A stretch of DNA of 64,000 nucleotides from contig JAHQVJ010000179.1 in the NCBI GenBank assembly GCA_019634415.1, forward strand, positions 1 to 64,000, in the 5' to 3' direction. Under the pieces are notes generated by a model. The model worked only from the letters and a program-made list of their open reading frames with translations. It ran no database searches and was not told the origin of the DNA. A program made the position numbers and the translations under genes. Source of the stretch: Myxococcales bacterium (GTDB lineage: Bacteria; Myxococcota_A; UBA796; GCA-2862545). The first letter of the stretch is position 1; every line of letters starts with the position of its first letter. Below, in pieces: positions 1 through 7,959 of the stretch.

Positions 1-50
1 CTCGCTCGTTCCAGTCCCACTGCAACCCCGGATCAGGCGCGCTCCGCTCG

Positions 51-83
51 ATCGCGACGATCAACGGAGTTGATTGCCGCGAT
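51..83. repeat. Imperfect hairpin repeat, copy 1
   Basis: Two 15-base arms flank a 3-base loop. The arms pair except for one mismatch and one G-T wobble. A second, perfectly paired copy with nearly the same sequence lies at 15286-15318. This copy ends 10 bases past the stop codon of the minus-strand gene at 93-986, so a transcription terminator for that gene is the simplest reading. A dispersed REP-like palindrome is the alternative. Bases 1-50 hold no gene I can support. Confidence 0.5.
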
Positions 84-92
84 GAGTCTACG

Positions 93-986
93 TCACGGAA
101 GGCGAGCCGGAAGGCTGAAGCTCGGCGGAACCTCTCGTGTTGAGGGCAGATCCGCCGGCTCCGACGAATCGCCAGGCTTCCACGCCACGATGTAGGTGCG
201 CATGCGCGCGTAGCCAAAGGCTCGCCCTTCCATCGTGCGGCGTGCGACCTCGGTCCAACCCTCTACCACGCGCCGTCTCACCGGATCGAAGCGAACGCCA
301 CCGGTCAACGTACCGCGCGTCAGCTGCCCCGTGGCGCCCGAGCGCTCCGAGACGTCTCCACGAAGCGCGATGGTCACCTGGGTGTCGCCTCGCTCCGTGA
401 CGTCCAGATCCACCCGCGCCTTGACGGTGGACTGGCGCCACTGGCGAGCACGCCACGGAGCGTGCTTGGTCCGTGCCGCATCGGCGCTGTCGAGCGCCTC
501 GGGGAGCTCCCACTCGAGGGCACCGGCGACGGAGCGCGCCAGGTCCTCTCGGATGGCCTCCCCCACTCGCCGCTGGTCGTGCTTGCCGTAGGTGCTGTTG
601 GCGCGCTGCAGCGTCTGCAGCCGGGCGTTCGAGGCCTGTCTGAAGAACCGCTCCTCGTCGCCCCCGCGAAGCTCCCACGACCGCAGCCGTCCGCGCTCCG
701 TCCACCGCAGGTGGAGCGTGCCCGGATCAGGCAGCGCCACCGCATGGAAGCTCTCTGCTCCGCGCTTCACCGCACCCCACCACACACCCCCGCGAAACGA
801 GCATGCCTCCTCCCGCGGACCGTCCGGCGCGCAGGTGATCACCGCCGTCCACTGCTCGAGAACCGCGGCGGCTGGACCCTCCGGCTGCAGCTCGAACACG
901 TCGATCTTGTACGTGCGCGCCGCCCCGTCGAAGCGAGACGCGAGATCAGCGGCCATTCCCGTGGAGCAAAGCAACATCCACAACAT
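93..986 (-). CDS. Secreted protein of unknown function
   Basis: This is a 297-residue protein with a short hydrophobic N-terminus (MLWMLLCSTGMAA) that looks like a Sec signal peptide, so export to the periplasm or beyond is likely. The start at 986 is chosen because it gives this signal. The frame stays open further upstream, but that stretch is Arg/Gly-rich and looks non-coding. The mature part is mixed alpha/beta with no motif I recognise, and the C-terminus is Ser/Pro-rich. It is followed by the hairpin at 51-83. It runs in the same direction as the amidohydrolase-like gene upstream but is separated by 80 bases, so it may have its own promoter. Coding status is well supported by codon pattern; the function is unknown. 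Confidence 0.65.
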   Translation of the reverse strand: MLWMLLCSTGMAADLASRFDGAARTYKIDVFELQPEGPAAAVLEQWTAVITCAPDGPREEACSFRGGVWWGAVKRGAESFHAVALPDPGTLHLRWTERGRLRSWELRGGDEERFFRQASNARLQTLQRANSTYGKHDQRRVGEAIREDLARSVAGALEWELPEALDSADAARTKHAPWRARQWRQSTVKARVDLDVTERGDTQVTIALRGDVSERSGATGQLTRGTLTGGVRFDPVRRRVVEGWTEVARRTMEGRAFGYARMRTYIVAWKPGDSSEPADLPSTREVPPSFSLPARLP

Positions 987-1066
987 GACAGGGAGTATAC
1001 AGCTGCGCTCGACGGAGCTGACCGCGCTGTCCTTGTGTTGCTCGCTCCGACCCTCCGGCAGGCCCG

Positions 1067-3283
1067 CTACAGCGCCTGGCTCCGTGCGATGGCGCGCTCC
1101 CACATCCGCACGTAGCCCTCCGCCGAGCGGAACAGGGGCTCCAGGTCGTCTGCCGAGGCCGCGTCGATGCGAGCGTCCTCGATGAGCTCGGGCAGCATGC
1201 CGATGTGCACGAAGCCCTCCTGGTTGAAGTCCACCGGGCGGTTGCCCACGCTCGGCTCGGTGAACTCCACGTCTCCCGCCCAGGACCTGAACGGGTAGGT
1301 CACCGGATCGGCCTGCGCTTCGGGGCACACCCCCTCGGCGAATCGCCCCGCCCTCGCTCCCGCGAAGCCGTTCAGATCGAAGCCCAGGCCCTCCGCTGGG
1401 TAGCCCCCGACAGCCTCGATGGCGGCCACCCGGCGCTGCAGCGAGTCGAGGAGCGCCCCGGGGCGACCTGCCTCGCGGCACTGCTCGATCCGCGTCTTCG
1501 ACAGACCGCCCAGCGCATAGATCTTGTCGTCGTTGGTGTTGCCGTGGGTGCCCATGGCCGGGTAGCTCGCGGCCTGCAGCATCTCGAAGGCCCGGGCATA
1601 GGAGCGCCGCGGCAGGTGATCCAGCTCCACGATCATGCCGCGCTTCATCAGCTCCTCGATCAGGAACTCACCCAGCGGCGTCAGGCCGTGGTTCTGGCAG
1701 TAGTCCCCCTCCAGTCCTGGGGGGATCAGCCGGCCGAGGTACGGCAGGGCGACCGCCATCGGATCGATCTCGAAGCTGCTCAGGTCGTTGGGGGGCGGCG
1801 CCAGGAAGTCCTTCCGAGGCTCGTTGAGCCCGCCGAACACCACGGGGCCACTGTCGAAGACGGTGGGTAGATCCGGGCAGTCTCCAGTGACGAAGTTCGA
1901 GAAGTGGCCGCTGTTCAAGAAGTTGCCCAGCTCGATGAAGCTGCGATCCCCGTCTCCGGCGGAGAACTGGCTGTCGTACTTGTGCACCGGGAAGATCGCG
2001 CGGATGCCCCGCTCGTAGTAGGCATCGAGCTGCTCGGTGACGTAGGCCTCGTCGCACACGGGATCGCCAGGCCGCGGGACCAAGCGGCATCCGAACAGAT
2101 CGGAGGTCTCGATGCCGAGGATCACGGCCATCTTGCCTGCGGCGATCACCTCGCGCGCCTGCTGGGGCGTTCCCACCACGCGGAACCACCCCTCGCCCGG
2201 CCCGCCGGCCTGCGCATCGATGTAGCGCTCCATGGCGTAGACCTCGTCGATGGAGCGGTCCACGGCCACCATGTCGTCGCAGGGGTAGCGGATGGGCGTG
2301 CCGCCAGCGCCCACGCTCAGCTGGCAGATCACGGCGTTGGTGGTGGCGTGCTGCACGAGCAAGCGCAGCCCTGCCAGGTGCGCGCGCTCGAGCCAGCGGT
2401 GGTACGCCGTCTGGTGGGTGGAGCGACGAACGGCATCGGGCCAGTCCGGGAAGTCGGGATAGCCCGCGGTCAGGTGGTTGTCGTCGGACAGCTCGCCCTG
2501 GAGCAGGCTCGGCAGGACGGAGGTGATGTCCACATCTCCATCGATCCCGAGCGCGTCGTAGGCGAAGCCCATGAAGTCCTTGCGGCCCGCCTCGCCGTGG
2601 GCCGCCGCGCAGTCCCCCAGGGCGTGCTCCACACCCAGGCGGTGAAAGGGCGCGCCGTGGTACAGCCCACCCCCGCCGAAGCCCCAGTTCGACATCAGGT
2701 GCATGTGGGTGTCGGCGATGCCGAAGAGATCGCCGTCGTCGAAGGTGGTGCGCTCCACGGTGCCGCTGGCATCCAGCGTGAGCTCGGGAGGCTCGGCGCA
2801 GCCCGTGGCCTCCTCGAAGGTGATGCGAGCAGCGTCAGCGGGATCCACCAGGCCATCCACACCCAGGGCCTGACCCGTCTTGCGGCTCTGCAGCGTCCAG
2901 TGCCGCCGCCGGGTCACGACCTCCCACTCTGCACCCGAGACGAAGCTGTCGTCGATGAGGGTGACGTCGGACTGAAGCGCCTCGGCACGCTGCAGCTGCC
3001 CGTTGTCTGCGAGCACGTAGCCTCGGTCGGCGTCGTAGAGCAGGAACACGCCGAGATCGGCGGCCTTCAGGGTGAAGTGGGCAGGACTGTCTGTCTTGGC
3101 AAACCTGAATCTCTCCCCGTCGCGCGCGAGAGACTGCCCTCCGGCGTGCACCGAGATGCACTGCCCGGCCAGCGCGAAGGCCTCTTCCTCCGATGGCGGG
3201 CCACCACAGCCCGGACCTACGGAGAGCAGGGTCAAGGCCACCGAGAACGCTGAATTTCGGCAAATCGTGAGCATGCTCGACAT
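1067..3283 (-). CDS. Amidohydrolase-like lipoprotein (membrane dipeptidase-like)
   Basis: This is a protein of about 738 residues with an N-terminal signal and lipobox (LLSVGPGC), so it is probably an outer-membrane or periplasmic lipoprotein. Residues about 35-170 resemble a beta-trefoil or ricin-like module (HFTLKAADLGVFLLYDADRG). The rest looks like an amidohydrolase-type barrel: a DTHMH motif after position 200, HATTN, a conserved IETSDLF strand, a late ELDHLP and a GTHGNT motif. The His/Asp pattern fits a metal-dependent hydrolase of the amidohydrolase/renal dipeptidase superfamily. The substrate cannot be told. In-frame ATGs at 3301, 3283 and 3274 are all possible starts; I used 3283. 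The neighbours give no pathway hint. Confidence 0.75.
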   Translation of the reverse strand: MSSMLTICRNSAFSVALTLLSVGPGCGGPPSEEEAFALAGQCISVHAGGQSLARDGERFRFAKTDSPAHFTLKAADLGVFLLYDADRGYVLADNGQLQRAEALQSDVTLIDDSFVSGAEWEVVTRRRHWTLQSRKTGQALGVDGLVDPADAARITFEEATGCAEPPELTLDASGTVERTTFDDGDLFGIADTHMHLMSNWGFGGGGLYHGAPFHRLGVEHALGDCAAAHGEAGRKDFMGFAYDALGIDGDVDITSVLPSLLQGELSDDNHLTAGYPDFPDWPDAVRRSTHQTAYHRWLERAHLAGLRLLVQHATTNAVICQLSVGAGGTPIRYPCDDMVAVDRSIDEVYAMERYIDAQAGGPGEGWFRVVGTPQQAREVIAAGKMAVILGIETSDLFGCRLVPRPGDPVCDEAYVTEQLDAYYERGIRAIFPVHKYDSQFSAGDGDRSFIELGNFLNSGHFSNFVTGDCPDLPTVFDSGPVVFGGLNEPRKDFLAPPPNDLSSFEIDPMAVALPYLGRLIPPGLEGDYCQNHGLTPLGEFLIEELMKRGMIVELDHLPRRSYARAFEMLQAASYPAMGTHGNTNDDKIYALGGLSKTRIEQCREAGRPGALLDSLQRRVAAIEAVGGYPAEGLGFDLNGFAGARAGRFAEGVCPEAQADPVTYPFRSWAGDVEFTEPSVGNRPVDFNQEGFVHIGMLPELIEDARIDAASADDLEPLFRSAEGYVRMWERAIARSQAL

Positions 3284-3320
3284 TACCACATCGTCCGGCA
3301 TCCCGCGGGACTCCGTCACG

Positions 3321-3839
3321 CTACGATTCGCTCCGGCGTGCCTCGGCGAAGCGCTTGGCCTTGGTGCGGTTGCCGCAGGTCGCCATGGAGCACCAGCGAC
3401 GCGTGCCGCTGCGGGTGGTGTCGAGGAACCACAGCACGCAGCTCGGATGCGCGCAGCTCCGAACGCGCTCGGCCTTGTCGTGCAGCAGCTCGACGGCTTC
3501 GTGCACTGCGCGAACGGCCAGCAGGTGAGCCTCGGGTTCGGCGTGCAGCGTGATCCCCTGCGCATCCGCGCTCACGCGAGCGGACTGCAGCAGCCGTCGC
3601 ACGCTCGTGAGATCGGCGTCCGCGCGGTCCGTGAGCAAGGTCCGGATGGCTTGTCTGGCCTGACGCAGGGAGGCCGTGACGGCGGAGACGTCCGTATCCA
3701 CGATCACTCCGTGCTGGAGCGAGAAGGCGCGCACGCCGTCGCCGGAGGCCAGGAAGTCCACCAGGCCGGCGGAACCGTTCCAGGTGGTGTTCAGCAGATC
3801 GAGGGGGAGTGGCTCCCCCGTGAGCGGCCGTTCCGACAT
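3321..3839 (-). CDS. CGNR zinc-finger (ABATE-type) transcriptional regulator
   Basis: This 172-residue protein has the two-part layout of CGNR/ABATE regulators. The N-terminal half is alpha-helical and probably senses a ligand. The C-terminal zinc finger reads RSCAHPSCVLWFLDTT then RRWCSMATCGNRTKA, with two Cys pairs and the CGNR signature. It is divergent from the VOC/oxidoreductase pair at 3910-5258, with a palindrome in the 70-base gap, so local control of that operon is likely. An upstream GTG at 3848 is an alternative start. The family is usually reported as stress- or ligand-responsive; the ligand here is unknown. Confidence 0.85.
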   Translation of the reverse strand: MSERPLTGEPLPLDLLNTTWNGSAGLVDFLASGDGVRAFSLQHGVIVDTDVSAVTASLRQARQAIRTLLTDRADADLTSVRRLLQSARVSADAQGITLHAEPEAHLLAVRAVHEAVELLHDKAERVRSCAHPSCVLWFLDTTRSGTRRWCSMATCGNRTKAKRFAEARRSES

Positions 3840-3870
3840 GACCACCACGTAACGTTTGCTTCCGTCCGAT

Positions 3871-3896
3871 AACCGTCTATATATCTAAAGACGGTT
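3871..3896. promoter_or_regulatory. Palindromic operator in the divergent promoter
   Basis: AACCGTCT and AGACGGTT form a perfect 8-base inverted repeat around an AT-rich 10-base centre, in an otherwise GC-rich window. Extra outer bases (GAT/ATC) nearly extend the symmetry. It sits between the CGNR regulator and the VOC gene, just 5' of the ribosome binding site GGAGG of the latter. Binding by the CGNR regulator is an inference. Confidence 0.55.
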
Positions 3897-3909
3897 AATC
3901 GGAGGAACG

Positions 3910-4314
3910 ATGTCGGAAGCCAAGACCCGCGGCGTGCACCACGTGGGGCTCACCGTGCGAGACCTCGCCACCACCGTGGCGTTCTTCGTGGATGTGCTGG
4001 GGTTCGAGGAGCTGGGCGGGCAGCCGGCCTACCCCGCGGCCTTCGTCTCCGATGGACACACGGTGCTCACGCTGTGGCAGGCCACCGAGCCCGCGACGGC
4101 CGCTCCCTTCGATCGGAAGCGCCACCTGGGCCTGCATCACCTTGCGCTGGCCGTGTCACCCGAGGTGCTGGACGCTCTCGGAGATCGGCTGCCCCAGGTG
4201 GGCGGGTGCGAGATCGAGTTCCCGCCCGAGCCAGTGGGCGCCGGCCCGAGCCGCCACATGATGGTGGAGCTGCCGGGCAGCGGGATCCGCGTCGAGCTGC
4301 GGGCGGAGGCGTGA
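3910..4314 (+). CDS. VOC-superfamily (glyoxalase/dioxygenase fold) protein
   Basis: This 134-residue protein starts with the typical VOC opening (GVHHVGLTVRDLATTVAFF, DVLGFEELGG). A second beta-alpha-beta module starts at LGLHHLALAVS. Metal-ligand positions appear as the His in HHVGLT, the His in LGLHHLA and the Glu in MMVELPGSGIRVEL. Such proteins are glyoxalase I, fosfomycin-resistance or ring-cleavage enzymes; the substrate cannot be assigned here. The ribosome site CGGAGGA is 6 bases before the ATG. Its stop overlaps the next start (TGATG), so the two are translationally coupled. Confidence 0.85.
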   Translation: MSEAKTRGVHHVGLTVRDLATTVAFFVDVLGFEELGGQPAYPAAFVSDGHTVLTLWQATEPATAAPFDRKRHLGLHHLALAVSPEVLDALGDRLPQVGGCEIEFPPEPVGAGPSRHMMVELPGSGIRVELRAEA

Positions 4315-5258
4315 TGGCCCTGCCCCACTGGCCCCACGCGGGCTCCCCCTTCCACGACGGCGAGCACGCGATGCAAGAGCGCGCAGGCGTGCGCGACAAG
4401 ACCGAGCAGATCGGCCGCAAGATCCTGCGCGCCGTGCTCATCGACCAGCACCGGGCGTTCTACGCCGAGCTGCCCACGCTCTATCTGGGTCACCTCGACG
4501 AGCACGGCCGCCCCTGGGCCTCCATCCTCACGGGCCCGCCTGGCTTCCTGAGCACACCCGACGACCACACCCTCGCCGTGGCCACCAGCCCCGTCGACGG
4601 CGACCGTATCCGCCTCGAGCCTGGTGCCCAGGTGGGCGCCGTCGGCACGCAGCTGCAGACGCGGCGGCGCAACCGGGTGAACGGCACCCTCGGACTGATC
4701 CGCGACGACGGCTTCACCATCGACGTGTTCCAGGCCTTCGGCAACTGCCCCAAGTACATCCGCCGCCGGGCGCCCAGCGCGGTCGAGCCCGCCGAGCCGC
4801 AGCCCGCCGCCCAGTCCTTCGCCGGCCTCGACGACGCAGCTCGTCAGCAGATCACCCGGGCAGACACCTTCTTCGTGGCGAGCGCCGCCACCGCCGCGCA
4901 GGGACTGCACGCCCACACCGTCGACATGAGCCACCGGGGCGGGCACGCGGGCTTCGTGCGCATGGCCGACGAGCGCACGCTGGTGGTGCCCGACTACGCC
5001 GGCAACAACGCCTTCAACACGCTGGGCAACTTCGTGGTGAACCCGGTGGCGGGCCTGCTGTTCGTGGACTTCGCCACGGGCGACGTGCTGCAGCTCACGG
5101 GGCGGGTGCAGCTCGTGCTGGAGGGTCCCCAGATCGCCACACACCCTGGCGCGCAGCGGCTGTGGACGGTCACGGTGGAGGAGGGTCGGCGGCTGCCCGG
5201 CCGCGTGCCCCTACGCTGGGAAGACGGCGAGCACTGGTCGGGCACCCCCATCCCCTGA
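4314..5258 (+). CDS. Pyridoxamine-phosphate-oxidase-like FMN-binding split-barrel protein
   Basis: This 314-residue protein resembles the PNPOx-like split-barrel group of flavin/F420 oxidoreductases. A first domain runs from about residue 45 (YLGHLDEHGRPWASILTGPPGF). A second barrel carries a TADTFFVAS-type strand (RADTFFVASAAT), then DMSHRGGHAGFVR, PDYAGNNAFNTLGNF and GLLFVDFATGDVLQLTGR. That last run is typical of proteins annotated as pyridoxamine 5'-phosphate oxidase family or flavin-nucleotide-binding proteins. It overlaps the VOC gene by one base and probably shares its CGNR-controlled transcript, suggesting detoxification or redox handling of a small molecule. Confidence 0.85.
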   Translation: MALPHWPHAGSPFHDGEHAMQERAGVRDKTEQIGRKILRAVLIDQHRAFYAELPTLYLGHLDEHGRPWASILTGPPGFLSTPDDHTLAVATSPVDGDRIRLEPGAQVGAVGTQLQTRRRNRVNGTLGLIRDDGFTIDVFQAFGNCPKYIRRRAPSAVEPAEPQPAAQSFAGLDDAARQQITRADTFFVASAATAAQGLHAHTVDMSHRGGHAGFVRMADERTLVVPDYAGNNAFNTLGNFVVNPVAGLLFVDFATGDVLQLTGRVQLVLEGPQIATHPGAQRLWTVTVEEGRRLPGRVPLRWEDGEHWSGTPIP

Positions 5259-5333
5259 TACGACCGCCCCGTTGAGCGCCCTTGCACGTTTGGACGACGT
5301 CCGGCAGGGGGCGTGGGTTTCGTTGGGGGAAGG

Positions 5334-6497
5334 ATGTGGAACATCGTGGGATGGTCGGTCTGCGCTGCGTTCGCGCAAGCACCAGACGACACACCCGGCG
5401 CCGAGGTGGGGCTCGCCCGCTACCACGCGCTGCTCGTCGCCGCGCAGGACTACGAGCGTGGCACGGGCATTCCGGATCTGCGCACGCCCATCGCCGACGT
5501 CACCGCCGTAGCAGAGGTGCTGTCGAGTCAGTACGGCTTCGAGGTGACCACGGTGGCCGACGCCACCCACGAGCAGCTGATCGACTCCCTGGATCAGCTG
5601 ATCCGAGATCTGGAGCCCGACGACGCGCTGATCGTCTACTACGCCGGGCACGGCGTATTCAGGGCGCAGGAGGACCGGGGGTACTGGCTGCCTGTGGACG
5701 CCAACGAGGCGTCCACGGCCCGCTGGGTGAGCACGGACGACGTTGCAGCCAAGGTCCGTGCCATGCCTGCGCGGCACGTGCTGGTGATCGCCGACTCCTG
5801 CTTCTCGGGCGTGCTCACCCGCGGGCTGGACCTTCACGCGGAACACGAGCAGGAGTCCCGCCCCGGGCAGCTGGAGGCCACCCGGCTGGCGAAGGGTCGA
5901 AGCCGCTGGGTGATCACGTCGGGGGCGAACGAGCCGGTGATGGACGGCGGCGGCCGGGGCATCAGCGTGTTCGCCCGCGCGCTCACGGAGACGCTGGCGG
6001 GAGCCGAGGAGCGGTACCTGACAGCGGACCGTCTGTTCCCGGAGATCCGACGTCGAGTGGCCAACCAAGCCGACCAGACCCCCGTGCAGGGCAAGCTGCT
6101 GCGCGGCGACACCTACGGCCAGTTCGTCTTCGTCAACACCAAGCACGTGGCGCTGCGACCAGACGCCACGGATCTGGACGACCTGCCAGCCGAGGTACCC
6201 ACCCTGCGACGGGGCAGACCGCTGCTCTACGGGGGCGGAGCGCTGGCCTTGGTCGGCGGGGCTCTGCTGGCGAGCAGCTCGGTGGCCTGGGCATCGGAGC
6301 GCGACGACTTCGCGCAGGGGCCCGACGGCATCGTGCCCCCCGACGACGCCGCAGCTTCCCGGTTCCGCACCATTCGAGCCCTCAACGTGGCCGGCGGCGT
6401 GGTGCTGGGACTGGGAGTCGCAGGGCTCGGCACGGGGGTGGGCCTCGTGGTCACCGAGGGCGGAGGCGCAGGTGCGCGCGTGGAGGTGCGGCGATGA
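5334..6497 (+). CDS. Caspase-like (C14) peptidase with C-terminal membrane segments
   Basis: This protein of about 387 residues opens with a short hydrophobic N-terminus (MWNIVGWSVCAAFAQA), a probable signal. The caspase fold follows: the first strand HALLVAAQDYE, the catalytic His in VYYAGHGVF and the catalytic Cys in VIADSCFSG. Two hydrophobic helices close the protein (near GGGALALVGGALL and VAGGVVLGLGVAGL). The domain therefore probably faces the periplasm or is membrane-held, unlike cytosolic defence caspases. A GTG at 5313 is an alternative start. Its stop overlaps the next gene (ATGA), and the kinase and TPM genes follow on the same strand. The substrate is unknown. Confidence 0.88.
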   Translation: MWNIVGWSVCAAFAQAPDDTPGAEVGLARYHALLVAAQDYERGTGIPDLRTPIADVTAVAEVLSSQYGFEVTTVADATHEQLIDSLDQLIRDLEPDDALIVYYAGHGVFRAQEDRGYWLPVDANEASTARWVSTDDVAAKVRAMPARHVLVIADSCFSGVLTRGLDLHAEHEQESRPGQLEATRLAKGRSRWVITSGANEPVMDGGGRGISVFARALTETLAGAEERYLTADRLFPEIRRRVANQADQTPVQGKLLRGDTYGQFVFVNTKHVALRPDATDLDDLPAEVPTLRRGRPLLYGGGALALVGGALLASSSVAWASERDDFAQGPDGIVPPDDAAASRFRTIRALNVAGGVVLGLGVAGLGTGVGLVVTEGGGAGARVEVRR

Positions 6498-7876
6498 GGA
6501 TGATGCCTTCCCTCGCCCTCGCCTCGGCCTGCGTGCCCCTGGGCCCGCTGCTGCAGCCTCCACAGGCCGACACCTCCGACACCGCGCAGGTCGTCACCAC
6601 GCCGGACACGCGCACCACCGGGAGTACCGCAGACACCGGCGAGGTCTGTCCCTGCCCCTATGGAACCTGCGTCTCCACGGGCAGGCTGCTCGTCGACACC
6701 ACCTGGGTGTCGGAGTGCACCTACCTGCTGCAGGGCACCACCATCGTGGGCGACGAGACCACCCCCGTGATCCTCACCATCGAGGCCGGCACCACCATCC
6801 TCGGCGACGAGGCCACCACGGGTCGCCTGGTGATCTGGCGCGACAGCCAGCTCGACGCCCGCGGCAACCCCGACGCGCCCATCGTCTTCACCTCCTCGAA
6901 CCCCGTCGGAGAGCGACAGCCCGGCGACTGGGGCGGTGTGGTGCTCAATGGCCGTGCATCTCACACGCGCGGCGACGACCACACCTGGTCGGACGGCACG
7001 GGCACGTACGGTGGCAGCGCAGACCAAGACACGAGCGGACTATTGACTTTCGTCCGCATCGAGTTCGCGGGCGCCTCGATCGGCAAGGACAGCTGGCTGC
7101 CGGGCCTGCTGCTCCAGGGGGTTGGCTCGAAGACCCTCATCGACCACGTGCAGGTGCACCGCGCGCAGCGCGACGGCATCCTCGTGCGTGGCGGCACCGT
7201 GGACCTCGCGCACGTGCTGGCCACCCAGAGCGGCGACGAGCAGCTCGAGTGGCGAGACGGGTGGCGCGGGCGGGTGCAGTTCCTGGTGGCTCAGCAGCGC
7301 AGCCCCGTCGCCGACAATGCGATCGAAGGACTGGGAGATACCGACGACAACGACGCGCTGCCCCGCAGCCGACCCGTGATGTCCCACGTCACTGCGATCG
7401 GGCTGCCGAAGGACGCGGCGTCGGACTTCGGGCTGCTGCTGCGCCAAGGCACCTCGGCGTTCGTCGCCAACACCGTGCTCGTGGGGTTCGAGCAGGCGTG
7501 CCTGCGCGTCGAGGATCCAATCACCTTGGACCAGATCGCGATGGGCGACCTTCGGCTGGTGCACACGCTGACGGACTGCGTGGTGCCCGTGGACACCGAA
7601 GGGAAGCAGCTCGCCAGCAACGCAGAGCCCTTCGACGTGTTGACCTGGTTCCAGACGCGTCCGGGCAACAGCCTGAGCAACAACCAACCCCTCGACGAGC
7701 CCAGCCACACGATCACCCGTCCGTTCGACCTGCTCACCCCCGACTTCACGTCCGAGGACAACGCGAAGGTGAAGGGCAAGCACGTCCCCGACCCCTTCTT
7801 CGACAAGGTCAGCCACACAGGCGCGATGGGTTCGGTGGACTGGTCGACGGGCTGGGCGTCCTACCCACCGAGCTGA
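6494..7876 (+). CDS. Secreted beta-helix-like lipoprotein
   Basis: This 460-residue protein has a probable lipoprotein signal (LALASAC) and a Thr/Asp-rich spacer (near TSDTAQVVTTPDTRTTGST). The body shows repeated short strands such as PVILTIEAGTTILGD, LDARGNPDAPIVFTS and GDWGGVVLNGRA, then TLIDHVQVHRA and GGTVDLAHVLA. This matches the right-handed beta-helix surface-protein group common in Myxococcota and Bacteroidota. Catalytic motifs are not evident, so it may be structural or bind something. It overlaps the caspase-like gene by 4 bases (ATGA), which argues for co-expression and perhaps a joint role at the envelope. Confidence 0.8.
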   Translation: MRMMPSLALASACVPLGPLLQPPQADTSDTAQVVTTPDTRTTGSTADTGEVCPCPYGTCVSTGRLLVDTTWVSECTYLLQGTTIVGDETTPVILTIEAGTTILGDEATTGRLVIWRDSQLDARGNPDAPIVFTSSNPVGERQPGDWGGVVLNGRASHTRGDDHTWSDGTGTYGGSADQDTSGLLTFVRIEFAGASIGKDSWLPGLLLQGVGSKTLIDHVQVHRAQRDGILVRGGTVDLAHVLATQSGDEQLEWRDGWRGRVQFLVAQQRSPVADNAIEGLGDTDDNDALPRSRPVMSHVTAIGLPKDAASDFGLLLRQGTSAFVANTVLVGFEQACLRVEDPITLDQIAMGDLRLVHTLTDCVVPVDTEGKQLASNAEPFDVLTWFQTRPGNSLSNNQPLDEPSHTITRPFDLLTPDFTSEDNAKVKGKHVPDPFFDKVSHTGAMGSVDWSTGWASYPPS

Positions 7877-7959
7877 CGCGGCGCGCTACGGGCCCTCAAC
7901 CGATCACGCAGCCCCACGCCATGCGCTCCCACGCGTCCGTGGATATCCGGGGCCTACCC

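Noticed and set aside
4314..5258. Start of the oxidase far upstream at 4074
   Set aside because: The extra 80 residues overlap the VOC gene and are Arg-rich shadow sequence; the ATG at 4314 overlaps the VOC stop as in coupled operons.
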